Assembly: GCA_019244055.1 (NCBI GenBank)
Contig: JAFATG010000036.1
Coordinates: 1 to 34,219 of the forward strand
Source of the DNA: Acidobacteriaceae bacterium
GTDB taxonomy: Bacteria; Acidobacteriota; Terriglobia; Bryobacterales; Bryobacteraceae
Length of the DNA stretch: 34,219 nucleotides
Direction of reading: 5' to 3'
Under the pieces are notes generated by a model, which worked only from the letters and a program-made list of their open reading frames with translations, did not search any database and was not told the origin of the DNA. Every line of letters begins with the position of its first letter. Positions within the stretch are counted from its first letter, which is position 1. Shown here piece after piece: positions 17,277 through 25,991 of the stretch. Position numbers and translations under genes: made by a program.

Positions 17277-17720
17277 TTAAGATTCGTCTTCGCCGCCGCT
17301 TTCGCGGATCTGCTTCAGCCGTTCTTCGCGGCGTGCGGCGCGCTCGGCGGCCCGTTTAATTAGCTCCGAACCGACCAGTTCGAGCTTTGCAGTCTCAGCC
17401 CCGTCCCCTTTGCGCGGGCCCAGCTTTACGATTCGCGTGTAGCCTCCGTTGCGCTGGTTGAAGCGCGGTCCGAGCTTCTCGAATAGCTTTTCGACCGAGT
17501 CTTTCGTTAGAAGAAACGCAGCGGCTCGCCGGCGCGCCTGCAGATTGTCTTCCTTGGCTAGCGTGATCATTCTTTCCACCAGCGGCTTCGCGGCTTTCGC
17601 CTTAGGAACCGTAGTGGTGATCCGCTCCTCGGTGATGACGTTGGTCACCAAGCCACGCAGAAGCGCCCGACGGGCACTAATGTCGCGCTTAAGTTTGACT
17701 CCCGCCTTGCGGTGGCGCAT
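17277..17720 (-). CDS. rplQ: 50S ribosomal protein L17
   Basis: Large-subunit protein near the exit-tunnel region. MRHRKAGVKLKRD at the N-terminus and RRALLRGLVTNVITEERI are family hallmarks, followed by GPRFNQRNGGYTRIVKLGPRKGD. With 147 residues it is longer than the usual 115-130; the extra part is a helical, charged Arg/Glu C-terminal tail. It is the last gene of the alpha operon, 5 bp after rpoA, and is followed by the predicted terminator. Confidence 0.97.
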   Translation of the reverse strand: MRHRKAGVKLKRDISARRALLRGLVTNVITEERITTTVPKAKAAKPLVERMITLAKEDNLQARRRAAAFLLTKDSVEKLFEKLGPRFNQRNGGYTRIVKLGPRKGDGAETAKLELVGSELIKRAAERAARREERLKQIRESGGEDES

Positions 17721-17725
17721 GGAAT

Positions 17726-18763
17726 TTACTCCTCTGCTCCAGCGAAGTGATCGTGCCCGTAATCGCCGCTAGAAACCGGGACCGGAGCGCCGCCAACAAG
17801 CCGGCCCTGCGCGTCGAATTTCATGCCAAACGAAAGACCCAGGCCAGAGAGGATCTCCTTGATTTCGTTGAGGGATTTGCGGCCGAAATTCTTGGTGCGC
17901 AACATCTCAGATTCGCTCTTCTGCACCAAGTCGCCGATCGTCTGAATGTTGGCGTTCTTGAGACAGTTATAGGAACGAACGCTCAGCTCGAGTTCTTCCA
18001 CCGAGCGGTTCAGCACCTCGTTCATCTGATTCAGAGCGCGCTCTGCCGGCTCTTCCGTAGTCTCAGGCGTCTCTTCAAAGTTGATGAAGATCGTCATATG
18101 ATCTTTCAGAAGCTTTGAAGCCTGGCCGATTGCGTCCTGCGGGGAAATCGCACCGTTCGTCCAGACTTCGATCGTCAGTTTGTCGTAGTCGGTGTTCTGG
18201 CCCAGCCGAGCGGCCTCCACGCTGTAATTGACCTTGCGAACGGGAGAGTGCACGGAATCGATCGGGATGTAGCCGATGGGCAGATCCTCGTCGTAGTTAC
18301 GGTCCGCCGAAACGTAGCCGCGTCCGCTCTTAATTCGCATTTCGATATCGAGCTTTCCGCCTTCGCCCACTGTCGCGATGTGCAGATTGCGATCGAGCAC
18401 CTCGACATCCGCGTCACTTTCGATCTGGCTGCTCATCACTTCGCCCGGAGTTTCGACCCGGAGGCGCGCGACGTGCATTCCCTCGCCCGCCATTTTGAAC
18501 GGCACCTGCTTCAGGTTCAGAATGATGTCGGTGGCATCTTCGACGACACCGGGAATCGGGCTGAACTCGTGTGAAACTCCTTCGATGCGCACACCGGTAA
18601 TTGCTGCGCCTTCAATGGAACTGAGCAGCACCCGGCGGAGACCGGTCCCGATAGTGGATCCGAATCCGCGCTCGAATGGCTGTGCCGTGAATTGACCGAA
18701 CCGCTCAGTGAGAGTCTCGGTATTCGCGGCCAAACGCTTGGGCTTTTGGAATCCTTTGAACAT
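17726..18763 (-). CDS. rpoA: DNA-directed RNA polymerase subunit alpha
   Basis: RNA polymerase alpha subunit, which dimerises to assemble the core enzyme and contacts UP elements and activators. The N-terminal domain (about 1-235) shows [27 protein letters not shown]. After a linker the C-terminal domain (about 260-325) has [20 protein letters not shown] and [18 protein letters not shown]. The 345-residue length is normal apart from a short acidic His/Gly tail (about 327-345). It lies in the classical order rpsD-rpoA-rplQ, 84 bp after rpsD. Confidence 0.98.
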   Translation of the reverse strand: MFKGFQKPKRLAANTETLTERFGQFTAQPFERGFGSTIGTGLRRVLLSSIEGAAITGVRIEGVSHEFSPIPGVVEDATDIILNLKQVPFKMAGEGMHVARLRVETPGEVMSSQIESDADVEVLDRNLHIATVGEGGKLDIEMRIKSGRGYVSADRNYDEDLPIGYIPIDSVHSPVRKVNYSVEAARLGQNTDYDKLTIEVWTNGAISPQDAIGQASKLLKDHMTIFINFEETPETTEEPAERALNQMNEVLNRSVEELELSVRSYNCLKNANIQTIGDLVQKSESEMLRTKNFGRKSLNEIKEILSGLGLSFGMKFDAQGRLVGGAPVPVSSGDYGHDHFAGAEE

Positions 18764-18847
18764 ATTTCTTTTTCAATCCTCTGATTCGTCGATTCTTTTA
18801 GATGAGCCCGCGTCTCTCAGCGAGGCGAAGACCCAACATGGACCTAT

Positions 18848-19480
18848 CTATTTCGAGTACAGCTCGACGATGAGCTGTTCGTTCAGTTGAATCTGCACCA
18901 ACTCTTCACGCTTGGGCTGCTGCAAAACTCGCGCGCGCAGAGCGTCGCGATCGACTTCCAGCCAGGACGGGCTGGGCGTGTGGGCGGTAGCATCGCGCGC
19001 GGAGAGAATAGAAGCATTGTTCCTGCTGCTCTCGCGAACTTCGATGGTGTCCCCCGGTTTAACCGTGTAGGAAGGAATGTTCACTTTTCGGCCGTTCACC
19101 GTCAAATGCCCGTGGCGCACCAACTGGCGGCCCTGAGCGCGGCTGGTGGCCAGGCCCATGCGGTAGACCACGTTATCCAGACGCTTCTCCAGCATCCCGA
19201 GCATCTGTTCGCCGGTGATACCTTTTTGATTCACCGCCTTTTCATAAAGGTTCCGGAATTGGCCTTCCAGAATGCGATAGTACCGGCGGGCCTTCTGCTT
19301 CTCGCGAAGTTGCAGGCCGTAACCCACCACCTTCGCTTTCTTATCCTTGCCATGCTGGCCGGGAGCAAAGTTGCGCTTTTCAATCGCGCATTTCTCGGTG
19401 TGACAGCGCTCGCCTTTCAGGAACAACTTCATGCCCTCACGCCGGCAAAGCCGGCACACCGGGCCGCTATAACGTGCCAA
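18848..19480 (-). CDS. rpsD: 30S ribosomal protein S4
   Basis: Primary 16S rRNA-binding protein of the small subunit and a known autoregulator in other bacteria. It carries a zinc-binding N-terminus with C9, C12, C26 and C31 (C-plus form), and the S4 RNA-binding domain with [27 protein letters not shown] and PSYTVKPGD. The 210-residue length is typical. The start codon is TTG, with GGAGG seven bases upstream (19488-19492), so this start is well supported. It is separated from rpsK by an unusually long 164-bp gap containing hairpins. Confidence 0.98.
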   Translation of the reverse strand: MARYSGPVCRLCRREGMKLFLKGERCHTEKCAIEKRNFAPGQHGKDKKAKVVGYGLQLREKQKARRYYRILEGQFRNLYEKAVNQKGITGEQMLGMLEKRLDNVVYRMGLATSRAQGRQLVRHGHLTVNGRKVNIPSYTVKPGDTIEVRESSRNNASILSARDATAHTPSPSWLEVDRDALRARVLQQPKREELVQIQLNEQLIVELYSK

Positions 19481-19644
19481 TGAATGACCTCCAAAATACG
19501 ATCTCTTCGATCGCCATGTCAGGTGCGGTTTACGACCGGCAAGGTCTTCGTCCCGCTTACGAAACCCGCCGCTTGCGCTGCGGGCTCAGAATCTCTCACG
19601 CGAGCGCACAGGGCGTTTTGCTGCCCGTTGTGCACGGTTCAAGC
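19481..19644 (-). promoter_or_regulatory. rpsK-rpsD intergenic leader with hairpin
   Basis: This 164-bp gap interrupts an otherwise tightly packed ribosomal operon. It holds no credible gene. A strong inverted repeat, CCCGC (19565-19569) with GCGGG (19580-19584), encloses a nested CGC/GCG arm; read on the minus strand it is followed by TTTCGT. The sequence ends in the GGAGG ribosome-binding site of rpsD. It may be an rpsD leader for autoregulation by S4 or an internal attenuator; no clear promoter was found. Inference only. Confidence 0.4.
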
Positions 19645-20052
19645 TTAAACTCGCCGCTTCTTTGGGGGACGGCAGCCATTATGCGGCATCGGCGTAACGT
19701 CCTTGATGGTACGCACTTCGATTCCCGCCGTCGCCAGCGCGCGTACAGCCGATTCGCGGCCCGAACCCGGACCCGCAACCCGAACTTCAACGGCGCGTAA
19801 GCCCGCTTCTTTCGCCTTGTTCGCAGCGGTCAAAGAGGCCTGCTGCGCGGCAAAAGGAGTGCCTTTGCGCGAACCGCGGAATCCTAGTGACCCCGAGCTC
19901 GACCATGCCAGGACGTTTCCCAGCGGATCCGTAAACGTTACGATCGTATTGTTGAACGATGCCTGAATGTGCACCGTTCCATACGGAACATTCTTCTTTT
20001 CCTTCTTCTTGAAGCTCTTCTTTTTCGCCGTCTTTGCCGGTGCCTTCGCCAT
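19645..20052 (-). CDS. rpsK: 30S ribosomal protein S11
   Basis: Small-subunit platform protein. The conserved core starts at [28 protein letters not shown] and ends with [21 protein letters not shown], the exact S11 signature. The N-terminus is a Lys/Ala-rich basic tail of about 22 residues, within the usual range. Length is 135. It lies 14 bp after rpsM in the standard alpha-operon order. Confidence 0.98.
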   Translation of the reverse strand: MAKAPAKTAKKKSFKKKEKKNVPYGTVHIQASFNNTIVTFTDPLGNVLAWSSSGSLGFRGSRKGTPFAAQQASLTAANKAKEAGLRAVEVRVAGPGSGRESAVRALATAGIEVRTIKDVTPMPHNGCRPPKKRRV

Positions 20053-20066
20053 TTACCTCAGATCTC

Positions 20067-20453
20067 CTAGGTCTTCGAAGTCGCTTTCTTTTTATTCGCG
20101 ATGGTGCCTTTGCGCGGACCCTTGCGCGTGCGCGCGTTGGTGTGCGTGCGCTGGCCGCGAACCGGCAGGCCGCGCCGATGGCGAAGACCACGGTAGGAAC
20201 CCATTTCCATCAGGCGCTTGATGTTCATCGAGACCTCTTTACGGAGATCGCCTTCGATCGCGCCCTCACCCTCGATGAGATTTCGAAGGTGGTTTACTTC
20301 CTCTTCCGATAAATCGGCAACCTTCTTATCGGGATCCACCTGCGCCCGGTGAAGCAGCGAAAGCGAACGAGTTCGCCCGATGCCGTATATATAGGTCAGC
20401 CCGATGGCTGCCCGCTTCCGTGCCGGAAGATCAACACCTGCAATACGCGCCAT
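20067..20453 (-). CDS. rpsM: 30S ribosomal protein S13
   Basis: Small-subunit head protein that contacts the P-site tRNA and the L5 bridge. [26 protein letters not shown], then [32 protein letters not shown] and a basic C-terminal tail are unmistakable. Length of 128 is slightly above the usual 115-125. It starts 13 bp after rpmJ. Confidence 0.98.
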   Translation of the reverse strand: MARIAGVDLPARKRAAIGLTYIYGIGRTRSLSLLHRAQVDPDKKVADLSEEEVNHLRNLIEGEGAIEGDLRKEVSMNIKRLMEMGSYRGLRHRRGLPVRGQRTHTNARTRKGPRKGTIANKKKATSKT

Positions 20454-20466
20454 AACTTATAATCCT

Positions 20467-20580
20467 CTAACCCTGCCGCTGCTTATGCTTCGGGTTGGTG
20501 CAGATGACTCGCACCACGCCGTGCCGATGAATGACTTTGCACTTGTCACAAAGCTTCTTTACGGATGCCCGTACTTTCAT
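20467..20580 (-). CDS. rpmJ: 50S ribosomal protein L36
   Basis: Small zinc-ribbon protein of the large subunit, 37 residues, read directly from the minus strand: ATG at 20580 and TAG at 20467-20469. It begins [15 protein letters not shown] and has the four zinc ligands C11, C14, C27 and H32, so this is the zinc-binding (C-plus) form. It sits between infA and rpsM, as in many bacteria. Confidence 0.96.
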   Translation of the reverse strand: MKVRASVKKLCDKCKVIHRHGVVRVICTNPKHKQRQG

Positions 20581-20616
20581 AACAATCTCCAAGCTCGCGC
20601 GGCAACCAGAGCCGCA

Positions 20617-20856
20617 CTAGACTTTCGCCAAAAGCTCCAAAACTCTTCCCCGCGTCCGGTCCTGAGCTGAAAGCGCTACTCGCACCCGGTCGCCCATTCG
20701 TAAACGCACGAAATTCGCGCGCTGCGTGCTCGGAAGATGAGCGATTAACTGATGCTCACCTTCGAGTCTGACACGTACCAACGCACTGGGCAGCAATTCC
20801 ATGACGACGCCTTCCGCCGTCCGCTCCGCTGCCTTACTCACACCCGCGCGAGCCAT
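20617..20856 (-). CDS. infA: Translation initiation factor IF-1
   Basis: Single OB-fold initiation factor that binds the A site of the 30S subunit. The S1-like core EGVVMELLPSALVRVRLEGEHQLIAHLPS, then RANFVRLRMGDRVRVALSAQDRTRGRV aligns with IF-1. It is somewhat divergent: lysines are largely replaced by arginine, the usual loop after AHISGK reads HLPSTQRANF, and the N-terminus has a short extra segment (79 residues against about 72). The start ATG overlaps the map stop (TAATG), so translation is coupled. Its place between map and rpmJ supports the call. Confidence 0.93.
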   Translation of the reverse strand: MARAGVSKAAERTAEGVVMELLPSALVRVRLEGEHQLIAHLPSTQRANFVRLRMGDRVRVALSAQDRTRGRVLELLAKV

Positions 20857-21626
20857 TAGGGTCGAGACAAAACCCAGGGTCCATTTTCAGTCACGGCCAC
20901 CATATGCTCAAAATGAGCCGAATAGGACCCATCCTTGGCGATCGCCGTCCACTTATCGGGCAAAACCTTAGTGTCCGGTTCGCCGGCGTTGACCATTGGC
21001 TCGATCGCCAGCACCATACCGGGTTTTAGCCGCGGATTCTCGCCGCGGCGATCCACATAATTCGGAATCTGCGGCTCCTCGTGCAAAGAGGTTCCAATCC
21101 CGTGACCCACAAACTCGCGAACGATCGAGAACCCGTTGGAAGTAACGTGCTTCTCGACCGTGCCGCAAATATCGAACAGCCGGTTTCCGGACTGAACCCG
21201 GTCAATCGCCAATTCCAAACTTTCTTCGGTCACCTTCAGCAGGCGTTTCACCGAATCGTTCACTTCACCCACGGCGACGGTTACCGCCGAATCGCCGAAA
21301 TAGCCATCCAACTGAACGCCCGTATCAATCGAGACGATGTCGCCCCGTTTCAGTTTGCGTCTAGTCGAAGGCATCCCGTGAACTACTTCTTCGTTCACAG
21401 ACGTACACAGAACGAAGGGGTACTTGGTGCCCGCGGCTGGTGAATAGTAACCTTTGAACGCCGGCTTCGCGCCCGCGTCCGCAATCATCTTTTCCGCCGC
21501 AGCTTCGAGATCGTGCGTCGAAACGCCTTCAGCCACCATCGCCTTCAAATCCTGCAGAATGCGATAGACCAGCATGCCGCTGCGGCGCAGTTTTTCCAGT
21601 TCAGCCGGGCTTCTCCGCACAATCAC
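20856..21626 (-). CDS. map: Methionine aminopeptidase, type I
   Basis: Removes the initiator methionine from nascent proteins. The pita-bread fold has all five metal ligands: D101, D112, H175, E209 and E240, aligned with the E. coli residues D97, D108, H171, E204 and E235. The catalytic motif VNEEVVHGMPS and EFVGHGIGTSLHEEPQIPNY are present. Length of 256 is normal, with no N-terminal zinc-finger extension. The GTG start overlaps the adk stop (TAGTG), and the stop overlaps infA. Confidence 0.98.
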   Translation of the reverse strand: MIVRRSPAELEKLRRSGMLVYRILQDLKAMVAEGVSTHDLEAAAEKMIADAGAKPAFKGYYSPAAGTKYPFVLCTSVNEEVVHGMPSTRRKLKRGDIVSIDTGVQLDGYFGDSAVTVAVGEVNDSVKRLLKVTEESLELAIDRVQSGNRLFDICGTVEKHVTSNGFSIVREFVGHGIGTSLHEEPQIPNYVDRRGENPRLKPGMVLAIEPMVNAGEPDTKVLPDKWTAIAKDGSYSAHFEHMVAVTENGPWVLSRP

Positions 21627-22366
21627 TAACCCACTCTCGTCTCAGATACCGCGCCGTTCTTACCCATAGCAGCCGGGATCAGACCCGACCCAGCAAGGGA
21701 ATCGCAGATCTGCCGCATAATCTCTTCCGGAGTCGCACCGGCGCCGTTTACTTCAACGGTGGGAACACCGGCCTCACGGAAGTAATTGAGAATCGGGACA
21801 GTTTGCAGGTCATAGGCCCGCAATCGCTCCCGAATCACCTCTTCGCGATCGTCCTCACGCGTCACCAGCGTCGCACCGTCCAGATCACAAATACCAAGTA
21901 CCTTGGGCGGATTCGTCTTCAGACTGTAAAGGGTTCCACAGACGGGACACTGCCGACGGCCACTGAGGCGAGCTACGATCTTCTCGTAGTCGACCATTAA
22001 GTATATCACGGCCGGGCGCAATCCGCGAATCGCCAGCATGTTGAGCAGTACAGACGCTTGGTTCAGCGTTCTCGGGTATCCGTCCAGGATTATGCCGTTG
22101 CCGCAATCCGGTTCGTCGAGCCGCTTTTCCACGAGTTCGTTCACGATCTCATCTGAGACCAATTTCCCCGCTCGGATCAGCGCTTCCGCTTTGTCTCCAA
22201 TCTGGTCACCGGCGCTGATGTGCCTGCGTAGCATATCCCCGGTGGAGACGTGCGGGCCACGCAAGCAGTTCTGGGTTAGCAGTTTGGCCTGCGTGCCCTT
22301 TCCCGAACCAGGTGATCCGAAGAGAATGATTACGGGAGCACCAGTCCCTTTGCTCTGCGAAGTCAA
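21626..22366 (-). CDS. adk: Adenylate kinase
   Basis: Interconverts ATP + AMP and 2 ADP. The P-loop GSPGSGKGT is at 17-25. ISTGDML-type AMP-binding sequence and LDGYPRTLNQA follow. The long LID carries a structural zinc site C140-x2-C143-x16-C160-x2-D163, the same spacing as in the Geobacillus-type zinc enzyme. The length of 246 residues exceeds the usual 215-220 because of an N-terminal lead of about 12 residues and a C-terminal tail of about 20. The start is TTG, 5 bp after the secY stop; there is no clear ribosome-binding site and no alternative before the P-loop, so coupling to secY translation is likely. Confidence 0.97.
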   Translation of the reverse strand: MTSQSKGTGAPVIILFGSPGSGKGTQAKLLTQNCLRGPHVSTGDMLRRHISAGDQIGDKAEALIRAGKLVSDEIVNELVEKRLDEPDCGNGIILDGYPRTLNQASVLLNMLAIRGLRPAVIYLMVDYEKIVARLSGRRQCPVCGTLYSLKTNPPKVLGICDLDGATLVTREDDREEVIRERLRAYDLQTVPILNYFREAGVPTVEVNGAGATPEEIMRQICDSLAGSGLIPAAMGKNGAVSETRVG

Positions 22367-22371
22367 GCGGA

Positions 22372-23778
22372 TTAGACGGTGGTGCTGCGGCGGCCGCGAA
22401 TTCGCCCGGAACGCGGCGTGAAACCTTCGTAATGGCGCATGATCAACTGCGCCTCAATCTGATTGACGGTATCCATCGCGACCCCAACCACAATCAGCAG
22501 AGAAGTGCCGCCGAAATAGAAATTCACACCCAGGCCATCCAGCAACCAGCGCGGAAAGTGCGCGTCGATGAAGTTGCCGACAACTGGGAGCCGTTGCAAT
22601 TTGATGCCCTGAATCATAATCTGCGGAATGATGGACAGCAAGGCCAGATAGAGGCCGCCAACGACGGTGATCTTCGACAGAATTTTGTCCATGTACTCAG
22701 CAGTGTTCTTGCCGGGGCGGATACCGGGAATAAAGCCGCCGTACTTCCGCATGTTGTCCGCTGCTTCGTTTGGATTGAAGATGATGGAGACGTAGAAGAA
22801 GCAGAAGAAGACGATGAGGATGATGAACGCGAGATAGTAGACCGGCGATGAACCGGAAACCGCGCCCAGCATATTGCTCAACCAAGGACTGGCTTTAACA
22901 ACCGGGAACTGCAACGCCGTTTGCGGGAGAGCCAGAAGCGATGAGGCAAAGATAATCGGAATCACGCCGCCAGCGTTGACTTTCAAGGGAAGATGCGTCG
23001 ATTGCCCGCCCATCATACGCCGCCCAATGACGCGTTTCGCATATTGCACGGGGATACGGCGCTCGCCGCGTTCCACGAGAACGATGAATGCGACCACCGC
23101 GACCATGATGACCAGGATCGCGATCATCTGCGGCACCGGCCATTGATGAGTAACGAAGGTATTGGTATAGATTTCGGTGATGGCGCGCGGCAAGCCCACG
23201 ATAATGCCGACGAAAATGATCAGCGACATGCCGTTTCCGATACCGCGATCCGTGATCTGCTCGCCCAACCACATGATGAACGCTGAACCCGCCGTGAAGG
23301 TCAGGGTGGTCATGAACAGAAACATGAACCCCGGGTGCAGCACAAAGTTTCCTTCTGAGTTCTGCAGCGCGAAGGCGATACCGATGGACTGAATCACTGC
23401 GAGCGCGACTGTGAGGTAGCGCGTCCATTGCGTGATCTTGCGCCGCCCGAGCTCGCCTTCCTTCTGCAGCTTGTCCAGAGTCGGAATCACAACTGTCAGT
23501 AACTGCAAGATGATGGAGGCTGTAATGTACGGTGTGATGCCGAGGGCGAAGATCGACATCCGGCGCAGCATGCCGCCGCTGAACAAGTCGAAGTAGCCGA
23601 GGAAGCCACCTGCCGCGTTACGCGTAAAGAAGTCCAGGAACCGGTTGGTATCGATGCCAGGAGTCGGAATGTACGCGCCGATTCGATATACGGCAAGCAA
23701 GCCCAACGTGAACAGGACCCGTTTCCTGAGGTCCGGAATCCGGAACATGTTGGCAAGAGCTTCGAAAAACTTGGTCAT
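22372..23778 (-). CDS. secY: Preprotein translocase subunit SecY
   Basis: Central channel of the Sec translocon in the inner membrane. With 468 residues and ten hydrophobic segments it matches the family. Recognisable stretches include RIPDLRKRVLFTLGLLAVYRIGAYIPTPGID, FALGITPYITASIILQLLTVV, GIGNGMSLIIFVGI, and the C-terminal GTSLLIVVGVAMDTVNQIEAQLI. The last residues are a basic Arg/Gly tail. It is placed in the spc operon between rplO (60 bp upstream) and adk (5 bp downstream). Confidence 0.98.
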   Translation of the reverse strand: MTKFFEALANMFRIPDLRKRVLFTLGLLAVYRIGAYIPTPGIDTNRFLDFFTRNAAGGFLGYFDLFSGGMLRRMSIFALGITPYITASIILQLLTVVIPTLDKLQKEGELGRRKITQWTRYLTVALAVIQSIGIAFALQNSEGNFVLHPGFMFLFMTTLTFTAGSAFIMWLGEQITDRGIGNGMSLIIFVGIIVGLPRAITEIYTNTFVTHQWPVPQMIAILVIMVAVVAFIVLVERGERRIPVQYAKRVIGRRMMGGQSTHLPLKVNAGGVIPIIFASSLLALPQTALQFPVVKASPWLSNMLGAVSGSSPVYYLAFIILIVFFCFFYVSIIFNPNEAADNMRKYGGFIPGIRPGKNTAEYMDKILSKITVVGGLYLALLSIIPQIMIQGIKLQRLPVVGNFIDAHFPRWLLDGLGVNFYFGGTSLLIVVGVAMDTVNQIEAQLIMRHYEGFTPRSGRIRGRRSTTV

Positions 23779-23838
23779 GGATTCCTATACGTGCCCGGCT
23801 TTATTGCCGGCCTACCTGTCAGAGGGGATGCCTCTACT
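23779..23838 (-). promoter_or_regulatory. rplO-secY gap with two hairpins
   Basis: Two adjacent inverted repeats fill this 60-bp gap: AGAGG/CCTCT at 23821-23825 and 23831-23835, and CCGGC/GCCGG at 23795-23799 and 23806-23810 with a TTTATT loop. No T-tract follows either on the minus strand, so simple termination is unlikely; mRNA processing or partial attenuation before secY is possible. Confidence 0.35.
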
Positions 23839-24336
23839 TTACTTCTTTCCTTCGTCGGTCGCAGCTGGCTTCGTATCAGCCGCCGCGCCGCCCGCGGCCT
23901 TCAGTACTTCTACACTGCCGCCCGCTTTCTGGATCTTCTCCAGCGCGGACTTTGAATACACGTGAGCCTGAACCGTGATCTTCCTGGTCAGCTCGCCATT
24001 CCCGAGCACTTTGAGCCCCGCATTTAACTTCTTGATTACGCCGCTGGCCTTCAGCGACTCCGGCGTAAATGTGTCGCCATCCAGCTTTTCAAGCGCGCCG
24101 ACGTTGATGATCGTGTACTCTTTGTGGAAGATGTTGGTGAATCCGCGCTTCGGCAACCGGCGATGAAGGGGCATCTGGCCACCTTCGAAACCGCGCATCT
24201 TGCTGTAACCCGAAATCGACTTGGCGCCCTTCGCACCGCGGCCGGAATACTTTCCGCGACCGCTGCCCATGCCTTGGCCGATCCGCTGCTTCTTATGTTT
24301 CTGGCCTTTGGGAGGCCGCAAATTACTGAGGTTCAT
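23839..24336 (-). CDS. rplO: 50S ribosomal protein L15
   Basis: Late-assembly large-subunit protein. MNLSNLRPPKGQKHKKQRIGQGMGSGRGKYSGRGAKG-type Gly/Lys/Arg-rich N-terminus and GFEGGQMPLHRRLPKRGF are diagnostic. The C-terminus from about residue 145 is an extra Ala/Lys/Asp-rich tail, giving 165 residues against the usual 145-150. It lies 11 bp after rpmD. Confidence 0.97.
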   Translation of the reverse strand: MNLSNLRPPKGQKHKKQRIGQGMGSGRGKYSGRGAKGAKSISGYSKMRGFEGGQMPLHRRLPKRGFTNIFHKEYTIINVGALEKLDGDTFTPESLKASGVIKKLNAGLKVLGNGELTRKITVQAHVYSKSALEKIQKAGGSVEVLKAAGGAAADTKPAATDEGKK

Positions 24337-24347
24337 GGTTAACTGCG

Positions 24348-24533
24348 CTATTCCTTCACGATTTCGAGCAGGTGCGGCACCTTCGCCACCATGCCCCGGA
24401 ACCCCGGTGTATCAGGCCGCTCTACTACCCGGTTGATCTTGTGAAGCCCGAGCGACTTCACGATGTCTTTATGTTTTTGCGGCGTGCAGATCGGACTACG
24501 CACCAGCTTAATCTTGATCTTTCCTTCAGCCAT
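24348..24533 (-). CDS. rpmD: 50S ribosomal protein L30
   Basis: Small large-subunit protein of 61 residues from the ATG at 24533, with AGGG six bases upstream. KIKIKLVRSPICTPQKHKDIVKSLGLHKINRVVERPDTPGFRGMVAKVPHL matches L30 end to end. The frame could begin at a TTG at 24548, but the ATG fits the family. It sits between rpsE and rplO, as in E. coli. Confidence 0.96.
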   Translation of the reverse strand: MAEGKIKIKLVRSPICTPQKHKDIVKSLGLHKINRVVERPDTPGFRGMVAKVPHLLEIVKE

Positions 24534-24551
24534 CCCACCCTGCCTCAATCT

Positions 24552-25067
24552 CTAGAGCTTCTCGATCGGAAGCCCGCGCATGTCGGCAACGGCGTTCTTA
24601 TCGCAAAGCTGCTCCAGCGCGTCGATGGTTGCTTTGACGACATTATGCGCGTTGTGCGAACCGATGGACTTGGTCAGAACATTCGGAATTCCAACCGCCT
24701 GGATCACCGCACGCACAGGACCACCCGCGATAACGCCCGTTCCTGCCGGAGCCGGCTTCAGTAACACCAATCCGCTGCCAAACCGTCCCAGCACGGGGTG
24801 GCGAATCGTCGTTTCGAGGACGTTGACCTTGCGAAGGTTCTTCTTTGCGGCCTCGATCCCTTTCTTGATCGCCGACGGGACCTCTTTCGCTTTGCCGGTG
24901 CCATAGCCGACCACCTTCGCGCCCGGGTCGCCTACCACGACCAGCGCCGAAAAGCTCATGTTTTTGCCGCCCTTGACCACCTTCGTCACGCGGTTGATGC
25001 TGACCACCTGTTCCTTCAGGTTCAGGTTCTGCGTATCCAGCCGTTTAGCGGCTGTGTTCAATGCCAT
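24552..25067 (-). CDS. rpsE: 30S ribosomal protein S5
   Basis: Small-subunit protein important for decoding accuracy and helicase activity at the mRNA entry. [24 protein letters not shown] (double-stranded RNA-binding-like fold), [25 protein letters not shown] and [32 protein letters not shown] are characteristic. Length of 171 is normal. It starts 3 bp after rplR. Confidence 0.98.
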   Translation of the reverse strand: MALNTAAKRLDTQNLNLKEQVVSINRVTKVVKGGKNMSFSALVVVGDPGAKVVGYGTGKAKEVPSAIKKGIEAAKKNLRKVNVLETTIRHPVLGRFGSGLVLLKPAPAGTGVIAGGPVRAVIQAVGIPNVLTKSIGSHNAHNVVKATIDALEQLCDKNAVADMRGLPIEKL

Positions 25068-25070
25068 TCG

Positions 25071-25427
25071 CTAAAACTCCAATCCCGCTGCACGTGCCGC
25101 ATCGGCCAGCGCTTTCACGCGGCCATGATACTGGTAGCCGCCGCGATCGAAGACCACCTTGGATATGCCCTTTTCCTTGGCCCGCTCCGCCACCTTCTTG
25201 CCAATCAGCTTGGCGCCTTCCACATTGCCGCCCTTGCCGCGCAGATCCTTTTCGGTGGAGGCAGCCGCGGCCAACGTGTGGCCCTGCTGGTCGTCGATCA
25301 ACTGCGCGTAGATATGATTCACGCTGCGGAACACCGCCAAACGCGGCCGCTCCTGCGTGCCTGCAATGCGATGGCGAATTCGCTTGTGGATCCGAAGCCG
25401 GATCGCGTTCTTAGACTCCCGTGCCAT
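25071..25427 (-). CDS. rplR: 50S ribosomal protein L18
   Basis: 5S rRNA-binding protein. The basic N-terminus [37 protein letters not shown] and the C-terminal [28 protein letters not shown] are family signatures. Length of 118 is typical. Its ATG overlaps the rplF stop by one base, so the two are coupled. Confidence 0.98.
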   Translation of the reverse strand: MARESKNAIRLRIHKRIRHRIAGTQERPRLAVFRSVNHIYAQLIDDQQGHTLAAAASTEKDLRGKGGNVEGAKLIGKKVAERAKEKGISKVVFDRGGYQYHGRVKALADAARAAGLEF

Positions 25428-25963
25428 TATTTAGCTCCTGCTCCGGTCTTGCCGGCCTTCTTGCGAAGCACTTCACCTGTGTAGCGAACGCCCTTATTCT
25501 TGTAAGGATCCGGCGGACGCAGCGCACGAATTTCCGCGGCAATCTGGCCCACCACTTCCCTGTCGTAGCCGGTCACGATCACGTGCGTCTGCTTATCGAC
25601 CTTCACCTCGATGCCTTCCGGCAACAGCATTTCGATCGGGTGCGAATACCCCAGAGTGAACGTCGCGATCTTGCCCTTGACGTCGGCGCGAAAGCCGGTG
25701 CCGACCACATCCAGCTCACGCGTGAAGCCGGTGGATACTCCGGTCACGGCGTTTGCAGCAAGAGCGCGAGTCAGGCCATGGAGCGCCGCTAGGTTATCGT
25801 TCTCGCGAACGACTTCGAGATGGCCGTCCTTCTGGTCCACGCGAATACCGGCCGGAATCGGAACCGTCAGCTTGCCTTTCGGCCCCTGTACGGTGAGTCT
25901 TTCGGCCACGTTGACCGTGACCCCTTTCGGCAGAGGAATGGGTTTCTTTCCTATTCGTGACAT
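25427..25963 (-). CDS. rplF: 50S ribosomal protein L6
   Basis: Large-subunit protein near the GTPase-associated centre. [15 protein letters not shown] at the N-terminus, [22 protein letters not shown] in the middle and the C-terminal [20 protein letters not shown] are diagnostic of the two-domain L6. Length of 178 is normal. It lies 28 bp after rpsH. Confidence 0.98.
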   Translation of the reverse strand: MSRIGKKPIPLPKGVTVNVAERLTVQGPKGKLTVPIPAGIRVDQKDGHLEVVRENDNLAALHGLTRALAANAVTGVSTGFTRELDVVGTGFRADVKGKIATFTLGYSHPIEMLLPEGIEVKVDKQTHVIVTGYDREVVGQIAAEIRALRPPDPYKNKGVRYTGEVLRKKAGKTGAGAK

Positions 25964-25991
25964 ACAAGCGTTTCCTTATCGCGCAAAGGCC

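Noticed and set aside
24798-25484. A 228-codon plus-strand frame
   Set aside because: Antisense to rpsE and rplR, which are certain.
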